From positions 36,692 to 100,691 of the forward strand of contig JACVJC010000004.1 of the NCBI GenBank assembly GCA_015711795.1: a DNA stretch of 64,000 nt, written 5' to 3'. Origin of the DNA: Candidatus Geothermocultor quzhuomuensis (GTDB taxonomy: Bacteria > Actinomycetota > Aquicultoria > Geothermocultorales > Geothermocultoraceae). Made by a program: the position numbers and the translations under genes. Below the pieces are notes generated by a model that was not told where the DNA came from, searched no databases, and saw only the letters and a program-made list of their open reading frames with translations. This document shows positions 1 through 9,441 of the stretch, piece after piece; position 1 is the first letter of the stretch, and each line of letters starts with the position of its first letter.

Positions 1-637
1 TTGTATTTGTATCTGTTATTGATTGACCAAACCTTGTTCCCACTGATACCCTCTTTTTTAAAAAGAAAATGACAATTAAACCAACGGTAATAACAGCTAA
101 AGCCATTTGCCAAGAGATAAAAAGAGCCAATGCTAAATATACGATAATCACACTCATAATGTTCAGTGTTAAAATTAAGTAATGGTATGCGTTACCGGCA
201 CGAGATGCTTCCACAGTAAGAGCATTCACTAATCTCCCAGCTTTTTCTTTAAAAAAGAAAGGCCATTCAGCATCAAAAATATTTTGATAAAGCTTTTTCC
301 GAAGATTTGCTTCAAAGCTAAAAATTGAACCTAAGGAAAGCTTTTGAGAGGCTAAAACAACTAGCTGTTCAGCAATAACAAGAATTAAAATAAAAGTTAA
401 TACCGTAACAATATTAAAAGAAAGATTAAAAAGAGCAATAATCTTAGCAACAATTTCTCCAATTGTTCCAGGAGATACAGCTACCTTTTTTCCAGAAGCA
501 ATAAGCTCAAGAAGAGGAACAAGAGCTGCTACGCCAAATCCTTCCAATATCCCTGCTAAGCTGAGAGAAGCCACAACTAAGACAAATCTTAAAGGTTGTT
601 CCTTTAATAATCGACGGATAAATAACAAAATTTGCAC
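1..637 (-). CDS. ABC transporter transmembrane/ATPase protein, N-terminal part (truncated by window edge)
   Basis: Minus-strand reading from GTG at 637 gives MQILLFIRRLLKEQPLRFVLVVASLSLAGILEGFGVAALVPLLELIASG..., multi-pass ABC exporter TM domain, open to position 1; not in the ORF track. Confidence 0.7.
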   Translation of the reverse strand, partial: MQILLFIRRLLKEQPLRFVLVVASLSLAGILEGFGVAALVPLLELIASGKKVAVSPGTIGEIVAKIIALFNLSFNIVTVLTFILILVIAEQLVVLASQKLSLGSIFSFEANLRKKLYQNIFDAEWPFFFKEKAGRLVNALTVEASRAGNAYHYLILTLNIMSVIIVYLALALFISWQMALAVITVGLIVIFFLKKRVSVGTRFGQSITDTNT

Positions 638-664
638 TATTTTCCCTTACTAAATTTTTAAAAC

Positions 665-1315
665 TTAAAAAACTTTCCCAATTAAACTATATATTTTTCC
701 TCTATACTTACAATTTCGCAGCTCTCTTTTAAAAAATTTGCGCTCATTTTCATTTAATTCAGTACAAACAATAAGAGCATCTGGTTTAGTGCTTTCCAAA
801 ATCTTCATACCACCTACAGGTATGCCAAGGAAGCTATTTCCCATGTATGAGTTATCATTTTTAATAATACCTTTTATCTCTATATTATTCTCAGGAGCAA
901 CTATTGCTGTAATCTCTGAAAGCTCGTTAGCACCATATAGAACAATAGTTCTAACACCCTCTTTCGCTAAATTTTCTAGTTGTAAAGCAACTTGCCTTCG
1001 TGCCTGCCGATAAAAATCAATTGTATTTTTTGTCCACTCCATCGCTAACTTACTTTTATGAAGTAAGCCTCGCTTAGTTAGGTGGTATGTTATGCTTCGA
1101 TTATTGTCCCCCCTGATTTTTATTAATCCCTTTCTTACTAAAGCATGAATACAAGAGTTAGCAATTCCAAGAGCAACTCCCAACCTTTTAGCCAGAGCAC
1201 GCTGGGAAAGGTTGGAATCCTTTTCAATCTCCTCTAATACTTTCAAATCGCGCCATGCATCTGCTTCTTTAAAAAAGGAGTTTCCCCCAACCACTTCATC
1301 ATCTCCACTAATCAA
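665..1315 (-). CDS. Winged-helix (MarR_EPS-like) transcriptional regulator fused to a nucleotide-sugar-sensing/Rossmann-like domain
   Basis: N-terminal NLSQRALAKRLGVALGIANSCIHALVRKGLIKI HTH; C-terminal VRTIVLYGANELSEITAIVA... GIPVGGMKIL. Confidence 0.65.
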   Translation of the reverse strand: MISGDDEVVGGNSFFKEADAWRDLKVLEEIEKDSNLSQRALAKRLGVALGIANSCIHALVRKGLIKIRGDNNRSITYHLTKRGLLHKSKLAMEWTKNTIDFYRQARRQVALQLENLAKEGVRTIVLYGANELSEITAIVAPENNIEIKGIIKNDNSYMGNSFLGIPVGGMKILESTKPDALIVCTELNENERKFFKRELRNCKYRGKIYSLIGKVF

Positions 1316-1379
1316 TTATTGTTCAATATTTGAACAATATCTTAAACTTTTTCAAGCCACTTGTCAAGCAATCGAATTG

Positions 1380-1850
1380 ACTCACCGAAAATCTACTTGA
1401 AATCCTATCGTTGCCTCAAACAAAAATCTACTTGAAAGGAGGGTAAGAATCTAGTTACCTTCAAGTAAACCAAAAGCCTGTCCAGACAGCAGGGAGGTAA
1501 AGGAGGCACTTAAATGGCGCTCACAATGAGAAAGAAAAAAGAGAAGAGAAAGGTAGGAAAAACATTGGGCTATTAAAGATTTGATACTTAAACGAGAGCT
1601 TAAACTCTTAAAATGAGCTTTATAGCTACTTAAGGCTTTATACCACTTCTTTCAGCCACAGATGAAGTTTAACCTTTAAAGAAAGATCACCAGTATCCAA
1701 AACAAACTTTTGAAAGTAGCCAGCCTAAAGAAGGAACTAGCTTTAAAGGATTTCGAGTATATTTTTAATGAGGCAACAGGTTGAAGAAGATTAATAGAAA
1801 AGCTGTGTTCATGCGCCTGAGTAGTTCACTAATAATTTAAGAAATCGATT
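1380..1850 (+). mobile_element. Degenerate transposase remnant (integrase-core ISNCY/IS481-like), with flanking short repeats
   Basis: MALTMRKKKEKRKVGKTLGY* at 1514-1576 resembles transposase N-termini; downstream broken frames (LYHFFQPQMKFNL..., LKKELALKDFEYIFNEATG) resemble a C-terminus; TTGCCTCAA and repeated AAAATCTACTTGAAA upstream. Confidence 0.4.
1388..1437. repeat. 15-bp perfect direct repeat AAAATCTACTTGAAA (1388-1402, 1423-1437), with an inverted core TTCAAGTA at 1460-1467
   Basis: Direct reading. Confidence 0.8.
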
Positions 1851-1889
1851 TTCCAATTCTTTAAAAGAAGAAGTTATAAAACATGTATG

Positions 1890-2771
1890 CTATCTGTTAC
1901 CAATAAGGATAAAACTTTGGAACTTTGATTTAAAATTCTTGACGTGCTTAATCGTAAATCTAAATTTCGAGAACATTAGATTATATTCCTTAATAGAATA
2001 AAAATGGTCGCCTGAAATCGGGTCTGTTGGAAATAACTCAGAGAATTTTGGACATAATTTTGGAAAGCTTTTAACTTCAAATGTTCTGCCGAATAATCTA
2101 TGCTGAATTTTATCAGGCACTAATCTTGAGATGAAGAATTTGATAAAGTACTTAGGATAAGTTTTCCAGTACCCCGCAACAGGCTCGCCGATTATAATAA
2201 CTATTCCATTAGGATTCAAAATCCGCCTAATCTCAGAAAGAAGCTTCTCTGGTTCCCTAGCGTGATGAAGGGCTGAGCTAAGAAATACAAAGTTTAAAGA
2301 ATGATCTTTCAGTTTTATATCATAGAAATTGCCTAAAACTAGAACTACCTTTTCTTTAGGAACTTTATAGTGCTTTAAAACTTCAGGCCCAATCTTAAGA
2401 AGTCTGTGCTTGGAGTATTCTAAACAATATAGTTTATCGATTTTTCCCAATTCCAATAAATATGGAACAGCCCATAGGTTGCCTGCTGCTAAATCAATAC
2501 CCGTACCAGTCAATTCTCGATTAAAATCGGTTTTTAATTTTTTAACACATTGTTTAAGGTTCTTTACTAAACCTGTTTCTTGGAGATATCTTTCCATCTT
2601 AGAGAAATTGCCATCCAAAATATACCATTCCTTGTTTAATTCCTCTTTTTCGTCATTCCAGTAGCTTGAATATTCAACCTTTTTTATCTCAGATTCACTT
2701 AGCCAGCGCTCAACCTGATAAAAAATAGTAGTACAGTTATGCTCAATTTGCTTGGAAGAATTTTCCATCAT
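1890..2771 (-). CDS. SAM-dependent class I methyltransferase
   Basis: GTGIDLAAGNLWAVPYLLEL ... LNFVFLSSALHHAREPEKLLSEIRRILNPNG. Confidence 0.8.
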   Translation of the reverse strand: MMENSSKQIEHNCTTIFYQVERWLSESEIKKVEYSSYWNDEKEELNKEWYILDGNFSKMERYLQETGLVKNLKQCVKKLKTDFNRELTGTGIDLAAGNLWAVPYLLELGKIDKLYCLEYSKHRLLKIGPEVLKHYKVPKEKVVLVLGNFYDIKLKDHSLNFVFLSSALHHAREPEKLLSEIRRILNPNGIVIIIGEPVAGYWKTYPKYFIKFFISRLVPDKIQHRLFGRTFEVKSFPKLCPKFSELFPTDPISGDHFYSIKEYNLMFSKFRFTIKHVKNFKSKFQSFILIGNR

Positions 2772-2905
2772 AAACGCCTCTCCATTTTAATACTATTCAA
2801 TTATTAATGATACCTTTTAAAATTCTCTTTCTCAACAGGTAACATAAACATAATCAAATTAAATCGATTCCTTTAAGTTAAAGTCAAAGGGCGAATTAAA
2901 ACAAT

Positions 2906-3607
2906 TTATTCGCCGGTCAATTTAATTAAGACCCGAATTGTTTTCCATAATATTGAAAGGTCAATTAAAATTATTTTCCAAGGGGGAAGGGTGCGACATT
3001 TTTGAATATAATCTATGTCTGCTTTTAATTCATCTTCATAGGTTCGCTTAGTGCCTTTCATTATTTGGACTGGTCCGGAAAGGCCAGCTCTAATTACTTT
3101 TCGCCGATAGATACCTTTAGCAATTTCTTCTCGATATTCAGTAACGGGTTTAGGGCGTGGTCCGACAAAACTCATATCACCTTTTAGGATATTCCAAAGC
3201 TGAGGAATTTCATCGAAGCTCGTCTTCTTCAAGAGCTTCCCTACCCGAGTTAAATTCTCAGGTTGATTTTCAACCTCCTTAGGCTTTAACTTCTTTTTTA
3301 ATATTTCTTCTTCAATTGATTGAAACTTAAGTATTCTAAACTTAAGTAACTTAAAAACTTTGCCTTGAGAGACTCTTTCTTCTGAGTAAAAAATAGGTCC
3401 TTTGTTTTGAGGTTTTAAAAAACCATCAAGTTTAATAGCTAGAGAAATTATTAAACTGAGGGGGAAAGTGAGGAGTAATAAAAAGAGAGATAAGAGTTTA
3501 TCGAAAAAAACTTTAAGCCAGGGAAGATTCACTTCTTCCAAAGAAAATAACTCCTTTTTCTCTTCAATCTTTAGAAAATTCTTTTTCTTGTTATTTCTTT
3601 TCTCCAT
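2906..3607 (-). CDS. Bacterial sugar transferase (WcaJ/RfbP/PglC-type initiating phosphoglycosyltransferase)
   Basis: FFDKLLSLFLLLLTFPLSLII..., LLKKTSFDEIPQLWNILKGDMSFVGPRPKPVTEY, RAGLSGPVQI. Confidence 0.9.
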   Translation of the reverse strand: MEKRNNKKKNFLKIEEKKELFSLEEVNLPWLKVFFDKLLSLFLLLLTFPLSLIISLAIKLDGFLKPQNKGPIFYSEERVSQGKVFKLLKFRILKFQSIEEEILKKKLKPKEVENQPENLTRVGKLLKKTSFDEIPQLWNILKGDMSFVGPRPKPVTEYREEIAKGIYRRKVIRAGLSGPVQIMKGTKRTYEDELKADIDYIQKCRTLPPWKIILIDLSILWKTIRVLIKLTGE

Positions 3608-3643
3608 CTTTTCCTTTAAAAAACTCTCTCTTAAAACTCATTA

Positions 3644-4375
3644 TTAAGCTTTCTTTGCAACCATCATTATAGAAACCCCAAATGGTGGCTTAATGAAAGG
3701 TGCAGACCAGACATCGAGTGAAAAGATAATCGATAAGATAAAATTAAGAACAGGGGTATTGAGCTCATTTTCGCTTTTTATCTGGATTTTTAGCAACTTG
3801 ATTATCCTTCTTCCTAACCAAATTGGAATGAAAAGTAAATAATTAAAATAAAAACTTTTAAAGCAAGATAAACCAGCCTTTACCACTTTCCTCTTTAATT
3901 CCTTTTTTCTGTATCTTCTTTTGTGATAACTCACTTCATCCTGAAGACCCCAGAGAAAATTAAAGGCTGGAACGGTAATAATAGCTACACCACCAGGGCG
4001 AAGGACTCTCTTAACTTCAGATAAAGCTCGCACATCGTCATCGACATGTTCAATGATGTCTGTAGCCAAAACAAGATGAAACTGGTTGCTAGGAAAAGGT
4101 AAATTGCAAATATCTCCCTTGCTCACTTTTTCAAACCCCTTTTGTCGACAAAAATTAATGGCTTCCTCACTAATATCGACTCCACAAAAGTTTTGATAAC
4201 CAAGGCTTTTTAGTGAGTGGAGGTTAGCGCCGCTGGATGTTCCAATGTCAAGGATAGAGGCATCAATGGGAATATCAAGTGAAGAAATTATCCTTGCTAT
4301 AAGTTTTCTTCTCCCCACAAACCACCAGTGGCTTTCTTCAATCTCAGCTTCAATTGAATATACAGAGCTTTCCAT
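3644..4375 (-). CDS. SAM-dependent methyltransferase; start likely at the internal MESSVYSIEAEIEESHWW
   Basis: ASILDIGTSSGANLHSL, ATDIIEHVDDDVRALSEVKRVLRPGG; the longer ORF start (4435) overlaps asnB. Confidence 0.8.
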   Translation of the reverse strand: MESSVYSIEAEIEESHWWFVGRRKLIARIISSLDIPIDASILDIGTSSGANLHSLKSLGYQNFCGVDISEEAINFCRQKGFEKVSKGDICNLPFPSNQFHLVLATDIIEHVDDDVRALSEVKRVLRPGGVAIITVPAFNFLWGLQDEVSYHKRRYRKKELKRKVVKAGLSCFKSFYFNYLLFIPIWLGRRIIKLLKIQIKSENELNTPVLNFILSIIFSLDVWSAPFIKPPFGVSIMMVAKKA

Positions 4376-4398
4376 GATCCCCACTCTTTTTATTAAGC

Positions 4399-6294
4399 TT
4401 AGAGAGCAGTGGTTTTTAAATATTTTTCCCGCCAAAGTTCAAAAATAAAAAGAGTCCAGAGCAATTTTCGATTATCTCTTTTCCCTTCAAAATGTTCTTT
4501 TAAAAGCCTCTCAATATATTGAGGATTAAAATAACCTTCTCTTTTAATCTTTGAAGATTCAAAAACATCTAAAACTAAATTTTTTAATTCTTTTTTAAAC
4601 CACCGAGCCACTGGAATGCCAAATCCTTTCTTCTTTCTCTGAGCAATTCCTGGCGGAAGTTTTTGTTCCATTGCCTTTTTTAAAACATATTTCATGGTAA
4701 AACAATTTAACTTCAGATTAACGGGAAGGCTAGTAACAAAGTTAACAAAGGTATAATCTAAAAATGGTGCCCTCACCTCAAGAGAATTAGCCATGCTTGC
4801 TCTATCCACCTTAACTAGAATGTCATCTTGAAGATACATTTTCATATCTAAATAAAGAATCTTTTCCAAAGGCTCCTTAGTCTTAACTGATTTAAGATAA
4901 AATTTAACAATTTCAAAAGTGTCTTCCTTAAGAGCCCCCTTAACTGAAGGAGTTAATAGCTCCTCCTTTTCTTGAGGGGTAAATGAACCAAGCCAAATTG
5001 AGTTTCTAATTTCAGGGGAATAATTAAGCCCTAAGATAAACCGCTTGGCTCGAAAATCCAAACTAATATTAGCAGTTGAAACTGGAAGAGCATTAACAGC
5101 TGGTTCAATTAAACCCTTCCTTAAGAACTTGGGAATTTTTAAGTAATAATCGGCCAATTTGAAAGCTTGATAAGTGGGATAACCAGCAAAGAGCTCATCC
5201 CCTCCATCCCCTCCTAAAGCAACTGTGACATGCTCCCTTGTAAACCGGGAGAGAAGATAAGTTGGAATAATTGAAGCATCACCTAAAGGCTCATCTAAAA
5301 AATTAGCTACTTCTGGGATCAATTTCAACATTTCATTAGGGTGAAGGGTCATTTCATAATGGTCAGTGCCGAAATATTTAGCTACTTTTTGAGCATAACT
5401 CGACTCGTCAAAAGATTTATCCTCAAAACCAACATTAAATGTCTTTATATCACCAACAGAAAGCTCTCTCATCATTGCCACTATTGAGCTTGAATCAATG
5501 CCCCCACTTAAAAAAACACCAAGGGGAACATCACTAATTAACCTTTTTTTAACCGCTTCTTTAAAGCGCTCTCTTAACTCCTCTCTTATCTCATCCTCCC
5601 TTACCCCACTTAAACTAGCAAAACTAATATCCCAGTATTTTTTTATTTGGCAACCATCCTTGGAAAAAGTAAGGTAATGACCAGGAAGAAGTTTTTTAAG
5701 GCCCTTAAAAATAGCATAAGGAGCAGGAACAAATTCAAAGGTGAGATACATATTTAAGGAATCAAAATCAAGTTCCCGCTTGAAAAAAGGATATTGCAAC
5801 AAAGATTTAATCTCAGAAGCAAAAATTAAAGTATCGTTTAAGATACTATAATAAAGGGGTTTCTTTCCTAATCTATCCCGAGCCAAAAACAATCTTTGCT
5901 TATCTCTATCCCAAATAGCTAGGGCAAACATTCCATTTATCTTTTGAAGAAAGCCTTCGCCTAAATCTTCGTAAAGATGAACAAGAACTTCAGTATCGGA
6001 CTTAGTGTAGAAGTTGTGACCCTTTTTCTCTAAAGCATCTCTTAATTCTTGGAAATTATAAATTTCGCCATTTAAAATTATCCAAATCCTTTTTCCTTCG
6101 TTATGAATTGGTTGCTTACCTGTGACAAGGTCGATAATACTTAAACGGCGCATTCCCAATCCAGCATGCTCATCGAAGAAAGTTCCTTCATCATCAGGTC
6201 CCCGATGAATCATTACATTTCTCATTCGCCTAATTGTTTCCTCACTAATTACTTTAGAATTACTAAAGGAAACAACACCACAAATTCCACACAA
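4399..6294 (-). CDS. asnB: Asparagine synthase (glutamine-hydrolysing)
   Basis: MCGICGVVSF N-terminal amidotransferase, GVFLSGGIDSSSIVAMM PP-loop. Confidence 0.93.
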   Translation of the reverse strand: MCGICGVVSFSNSKVISEETIRRMRNVMIHRGPDDEGTFFDEHAGLGMRRLSIIDLVTGKQPIHNEGKRIWIILNGEIYNFQELRDALEKKGHNFYTKSDTEVLVHLYEDLGEGFLQKINGMFALAIWDRDKQRLFLARDRLGKKPLYYSILNDTLIFASEIKSLLQYPFFKRELDFDSLNMYLTFEFVPAPYAIFKGLKKLLPGHYLTFSKDGCQIKKYWDISFASLSGVREDEIREELRERFKEAVKKRLISDVPLGVFLSGGIDSSSIVAMMRELSVGDIKTFNVGFEDKSFDESSYAQKVAKYFGTDHYEMTLHPNEMLKLIPEVANFLDEPLGDASIIPTYLLSRFTREHVTVALGGDGGDELFAGYPTYQAFKLADYYLKIPKFLRKGLIEPAVNALPVSTANISLDFRAKRFILGLNYSPEIRNSIWLGSFTPQEKEELLTPSVKGALKEDTFEIVKFYLKSVKTKEPLEKILYLDMKMYLQDDILVKVDRASMANSLEVRAPFLDYTFVNFVTSLPVNLKLNCFTMKYVLKKAMEQKLPPGIAQRKKKGFGIPVARWFKKELKNLVLDVFESSKIKREGYFNPQYIERLLKEHFEGKRDNRKLLWTLFIFELWREKYLKTTAL

Positions 6295-6360
6295 AGGTAA
6301 TCACCATTCCTTAATAAATTTAAATATAATAACCTGGAACATAACTCTAATAATTCAATG

Positions 6361-6460
6361 TCTCAAATTTCAAACTCCATAAGTTTGATCCTTTAAAGCA
6401 TTAGAATTTCAAATTTTTTTGAATTTCTATTTCGTGCTTGGGATTTTAACTTTAGCTATC
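6361..6460. repeat. AT-rich intergenic repeat unit related to 42280-42405
   Basis: Shares TTTGAATTT... and GTGCTTGGGATTTTAACTTT with GTGCTTAGGATTTTAACTTT downstream. Confidence 0.6.
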
Positions 6461-6519
6461 TTCCCCTTGTTTAAAGACATGTTATAACAAAGAGCCCATT
6501 TGCCTTAGGAGTTTATCAT

Positions 6520-7482
6520 TTAAATGTTAATCTTTTCTTTAATAACAAAAGGCTTCTTGTCTAAAGATTCATAATAAACGCGGACAAGGAGTTCAGCCAG
6601 GAGGCCCATTAAAAGCATTTGAAATCCTAAGGTGATTAGTAAAGCAGTTAAGTGAAGAAGAGGAGACTGAATCATATAAACTCCTTTAAAAAGCTTGAGG
6701 TATATTAAAACTGAGCCCGAAACAAAACCACCTAAAAGAAAGATTGCCCCACCACCACCAAAAATATATAAAGGTTTAGTTGAAAAGCTACCTAAAAATT
6801 TAACCGTTATTAAGTCGAGTAAAACTTTAAAGGTTCGAGTTATGCCATACTTTGATTTACCCCTAATACGTGGACGATGATTGACAGTTAGCTCAGTAAT
6901 TCTTGCTCCTTCCCAAGCAGCATAAGCTGGAATAAAACGATGCATTTCCCCATAAAGCCGGATTCTTTCAATTGCTTCACGGCGGTAAGCTTTAAGGGTG
7001 CAACCATAATCATGAAGCTTAACCTTAGTTATTACTGAAATAAGCCAATTAGCAATGCTAGAAGGAATTTTCCTAGTCAAATAAGGATCTTTTCTATTCT
7101 TGCGCCAGCCACTTACAACATCGTATCCCTCTTCCAATTTAGCTAAAAGTTTAGGGATATCGTTAGGGTCATTTTGTAAGTCACCATCCATTGGAATAAC
7201 AACTTCCCCTTTAGAAAACTCTATACCTGCTGAAAGAGCAGCTGTTTGCCCAAAATTTCTTTTAAATTGAATTACCTTTATCCTTTTATCTTTGGCTACT
7301 AAATTCTTCAAAATTTGAAAACTTTTATCGGTGCTCCCATCATCAATAAAGATAATTTCACCTTCTCTTCTCAAATTCTTAAGAACATGAGATATTTCCT
7401 CATAAAGTGGTAAAATATTTTCCTCCTCATTATAAAGAGGAATAACAATTGAAAGATAAGGTTTTTTACTTAAAAGGGCCAT
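6520..7482 (-). CDS. Glycosyltransferase family 2 (polyprenyl-phosphate sugar transferase type, two C-terminal TMs)
   Basis: LSIVIPLYNEEENILPLYEEI, FIDDGSTDKSF, MDGDLQNDPNDIP, C-terminal TM pair. Confidence 0.9.
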   Translation of the reverse strand: MALLSKKPYLSIVIPLYNEEENILPLYEEISHVLKNLRREGEIIFIDDGSTDKSFQILKNLVAKDKRIKVIQFKRNFGQTAALSAGIEFSKGEVVIPMDGDLQNDPNDIPKLLAKLEEGYDVVSGWRKNRKDPYLTRKIPSSIANWLISVITKVKLHDYGCTLKAYRREAIERIRLYGEMHRFIPAYAAWEGARITELTVNHRPRIRGKSKYGITRTFKVLLDLITVKFLGSFSTKPLYIFGGGGAIFLLGGFVSGSVLIYLKLFKGVYMIQSPLLHLTALLITLGFQMLLMGLLAELLVRVYYESLDKKPFVIKEKINI

Positions 7483-8420
7483 TAAATTAACTCCTCAAGC
7501 CAACTTATTTCTGCTTGAAGTCCATCTGCCAAGCTAACCTTAGGCTTATACCCTAATTTTTGAACCCTACTTACTTCAGCTAAAGTGTGAGTAACATCAC
7601 CTAATTGTTTTTCCTTATATTCAATCTTTAACTTCTTTCCAAGTAATTGCTCAAGTACTTTAAAAACTTGGTTAATTGAGACCTGATTACCCCCTCCGAT
7701 ATTAAAGATCCCACCCGCTGATGCTGAAAGAGCTAAAATTGTTCCTTCAATTGCATCATCGATATAAGTAAAATCTCTAGTTTGTTTCCCATCACCATAA
7801 ATATAAAGAGGTTCATCTTTGAGAGCAGCCTTTATAAAACGATGAAAAGCCATATCAGGTCTTTGTCGAGGTCCATAAACAGTAAAATAGCGCAAGCTAA
7901 CAACAGGTAAATTATAGTTGCGCCAATAAAGATAGCTAAGATTTTCAGCAGCTAGTTTAGTTACCCCATAAGGGGAATAAGGTTTAAGCAAAGATTCTTC
8001 CCTCATTGGCAAATCAGAGGTATCACCATAAACCGAAGAAGATGAAGCAAAAATAAACTTTTTAATAGGAAAATCTTTGCATGCCTCAAGTAGTTTTTGA
8101 GTAGCTAAGATATTATTTTCGAGATAAACCTGAAAATTATTTCCCCAACTACCTCTTACCCCTGGTTGAGCTGCGAGGTGAAAGACATAATCTACCCCAG
8201 TAAGGATTTCTCCAAGAGAAATTTTTAAAAGATCTCCTTCAATAAAAGAAAACTCCCTCCTATTCCTTAAGGATGCCAAGTTTCTTTCTTTATCTTCACG
8301 AGGGTAATAATCAGTAAAAGAGTCAAGGCCTATAACTTGAAAACCATCATTAATTAAACGTTCAGATAAATGAGACCCAATAAATCCAGCTGCTCCCGTA
8401 ACAAGAACTTTTCCCATCAT
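7482..8420 (-). CDS. NAD-dependent nucleotide-sugar epimerase/dehydratase
   Basis: VLVTGAAGFIGSHLSERL, SSSSVYGD, YSPYGVTKLAAE. Confidence 0.88.
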   Translation of the reverse strand: MMGKVLVTGAAGFIGSHLSERLINDGFQVIGLDSFTDYYPREDKERNLASLRNRREFSFIEGDLLKISLGEILTGVDYVFHLAAQPGVRGSWGNNFQVYLENNILATQKLLEACKDFPIKKFIFASSSSVYGDTSDLPMREESLLKPYSPYGVTKLAAENLSYLYWRNYNLPVVSLRYFTVYGPRQRPDMAFHRFIKAALKDEPLYIYGDGKQTRDFTYIDDAIEGTILALSASAGGIFNIGGGNQVSINQVFKVLEQLLGKKLKIEYKEKQLGDVTHTLAEVSRVQKLGYKPKVSLADGLQAEISWLEELI

Positions 8421-8475
8421 TTATGCCTTTATCAATTCGGACTTTTCTGTAAGCAATCTCAATTGCAACAACCTT

Positions 8476-9339
8476 TTACTTATTGATTTGCTTTAAATAT
8501 TTTTTCAAGCCTTCTTTTAAATCCTTTCTATCTAAAGCTAATTCAATGTTAGCAATAAGCCAGTCAAGTTTTTTCCCAATATCATACCGACGCCCCCTTA
8601 CTTGATAAGCGTAAATTGACTCTTTCTTAAGGAGAAGACGCATGGCATCAGTAAGTTGAATTTCACCACCTCGCCCAGGAGGAGTCTTTTTGAGGCATTC
8701 AAAAATTGTCGGGGTTAAAATGTAGCGACCAAAAATAGCTAGGTTAGAGAAAGCTTTTTTCTTAGAAGGTTTTTCCACCATATCCTCAATTAAGAAAACC
8801 TCTTTCTCCACGAGCTTTCCTTTGATGATTCCATACTGTGAAACCTTTTCCCAAGGGACCTCCTCAACTGCAATTACTGAAGCCTTATACTTCTCGTAAA
8901 TTTGCCAAAGGCGCTTAGTGCAAGGAATATCAGTTAATGTAATAGTATCACCTAAGAGAACAGCAAAAGGCTCATTACCAATATGCTTCTGAGCACAGTA
9001 AATGGCATGACCTAAACCTTTTGCTTCCTTCTGCCGAATATAGTGAATATCAGCTAAATCTGCCAATCTTAAAAGCTCTTTTAAAAATTTCTGGTCATTT
9101 TTTTGTATAAGGTACGACTCTAGCTCAACTGAGCGATCAAAGTGGTCTTCAATTGCTCTTTTGCCTCGGCCAGTAACAATTAAAATATCATCAATCCCTG
9201 ATTCAACCGCCTCTTCAATAACATATTGAATCGTTGGTTTGTCAACCACTGGAAGCATTTCTTTAGGTTGAGCTTTAGTCGCTGGTAAAAACCTTGTTCC
9301 TAAACCAGCAGCCGGTATTACAGCTTTCATGTTTGACAT
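8476..9339 (-). CDS. galU: UTP--glucose-1-phosphate uridylyltransferase
   Basis: MKAVIPAAGLGTRFLPATKAQPKEMLPVVDKPTIQYVIEEAV. Confidence 0.95.
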   Translation of the reverse strand: MSNMKAVIPAAGLGTRFLPATKAQPKEMLPVVDKPTIQYVIEEAVESGIDDILIVTGRGKRAIEDHFDRSVELESYLIQKNDQKFLKELLRLADLADIHYIRQKEAKGLGHAIYCAQKHIGNEPFAVLLGDTITLTDIPCTKRLWQIYEKYKASVIAVEEVPWEKVSQYGIIKGKLVEKEVFLIEDMVEKPSKKKAFSNLAIFGRYILTPTIFECLKKTPPGRGGEIQLTDAMRLLLKKESIYAYQVRGRRYDIGKKLDWLIANIELALDRKDLKEGLKKYLKQINK

Positions 9340-9441
9340 TGCTGTTTTATTATATCTTATTTCAACTTTGAGAAAAAAATTTGCAAGGTCATTGATTTTA
9401 ATAATAAAATGCTACTTTAGAAAGACGCAAGGGAACTTAAA

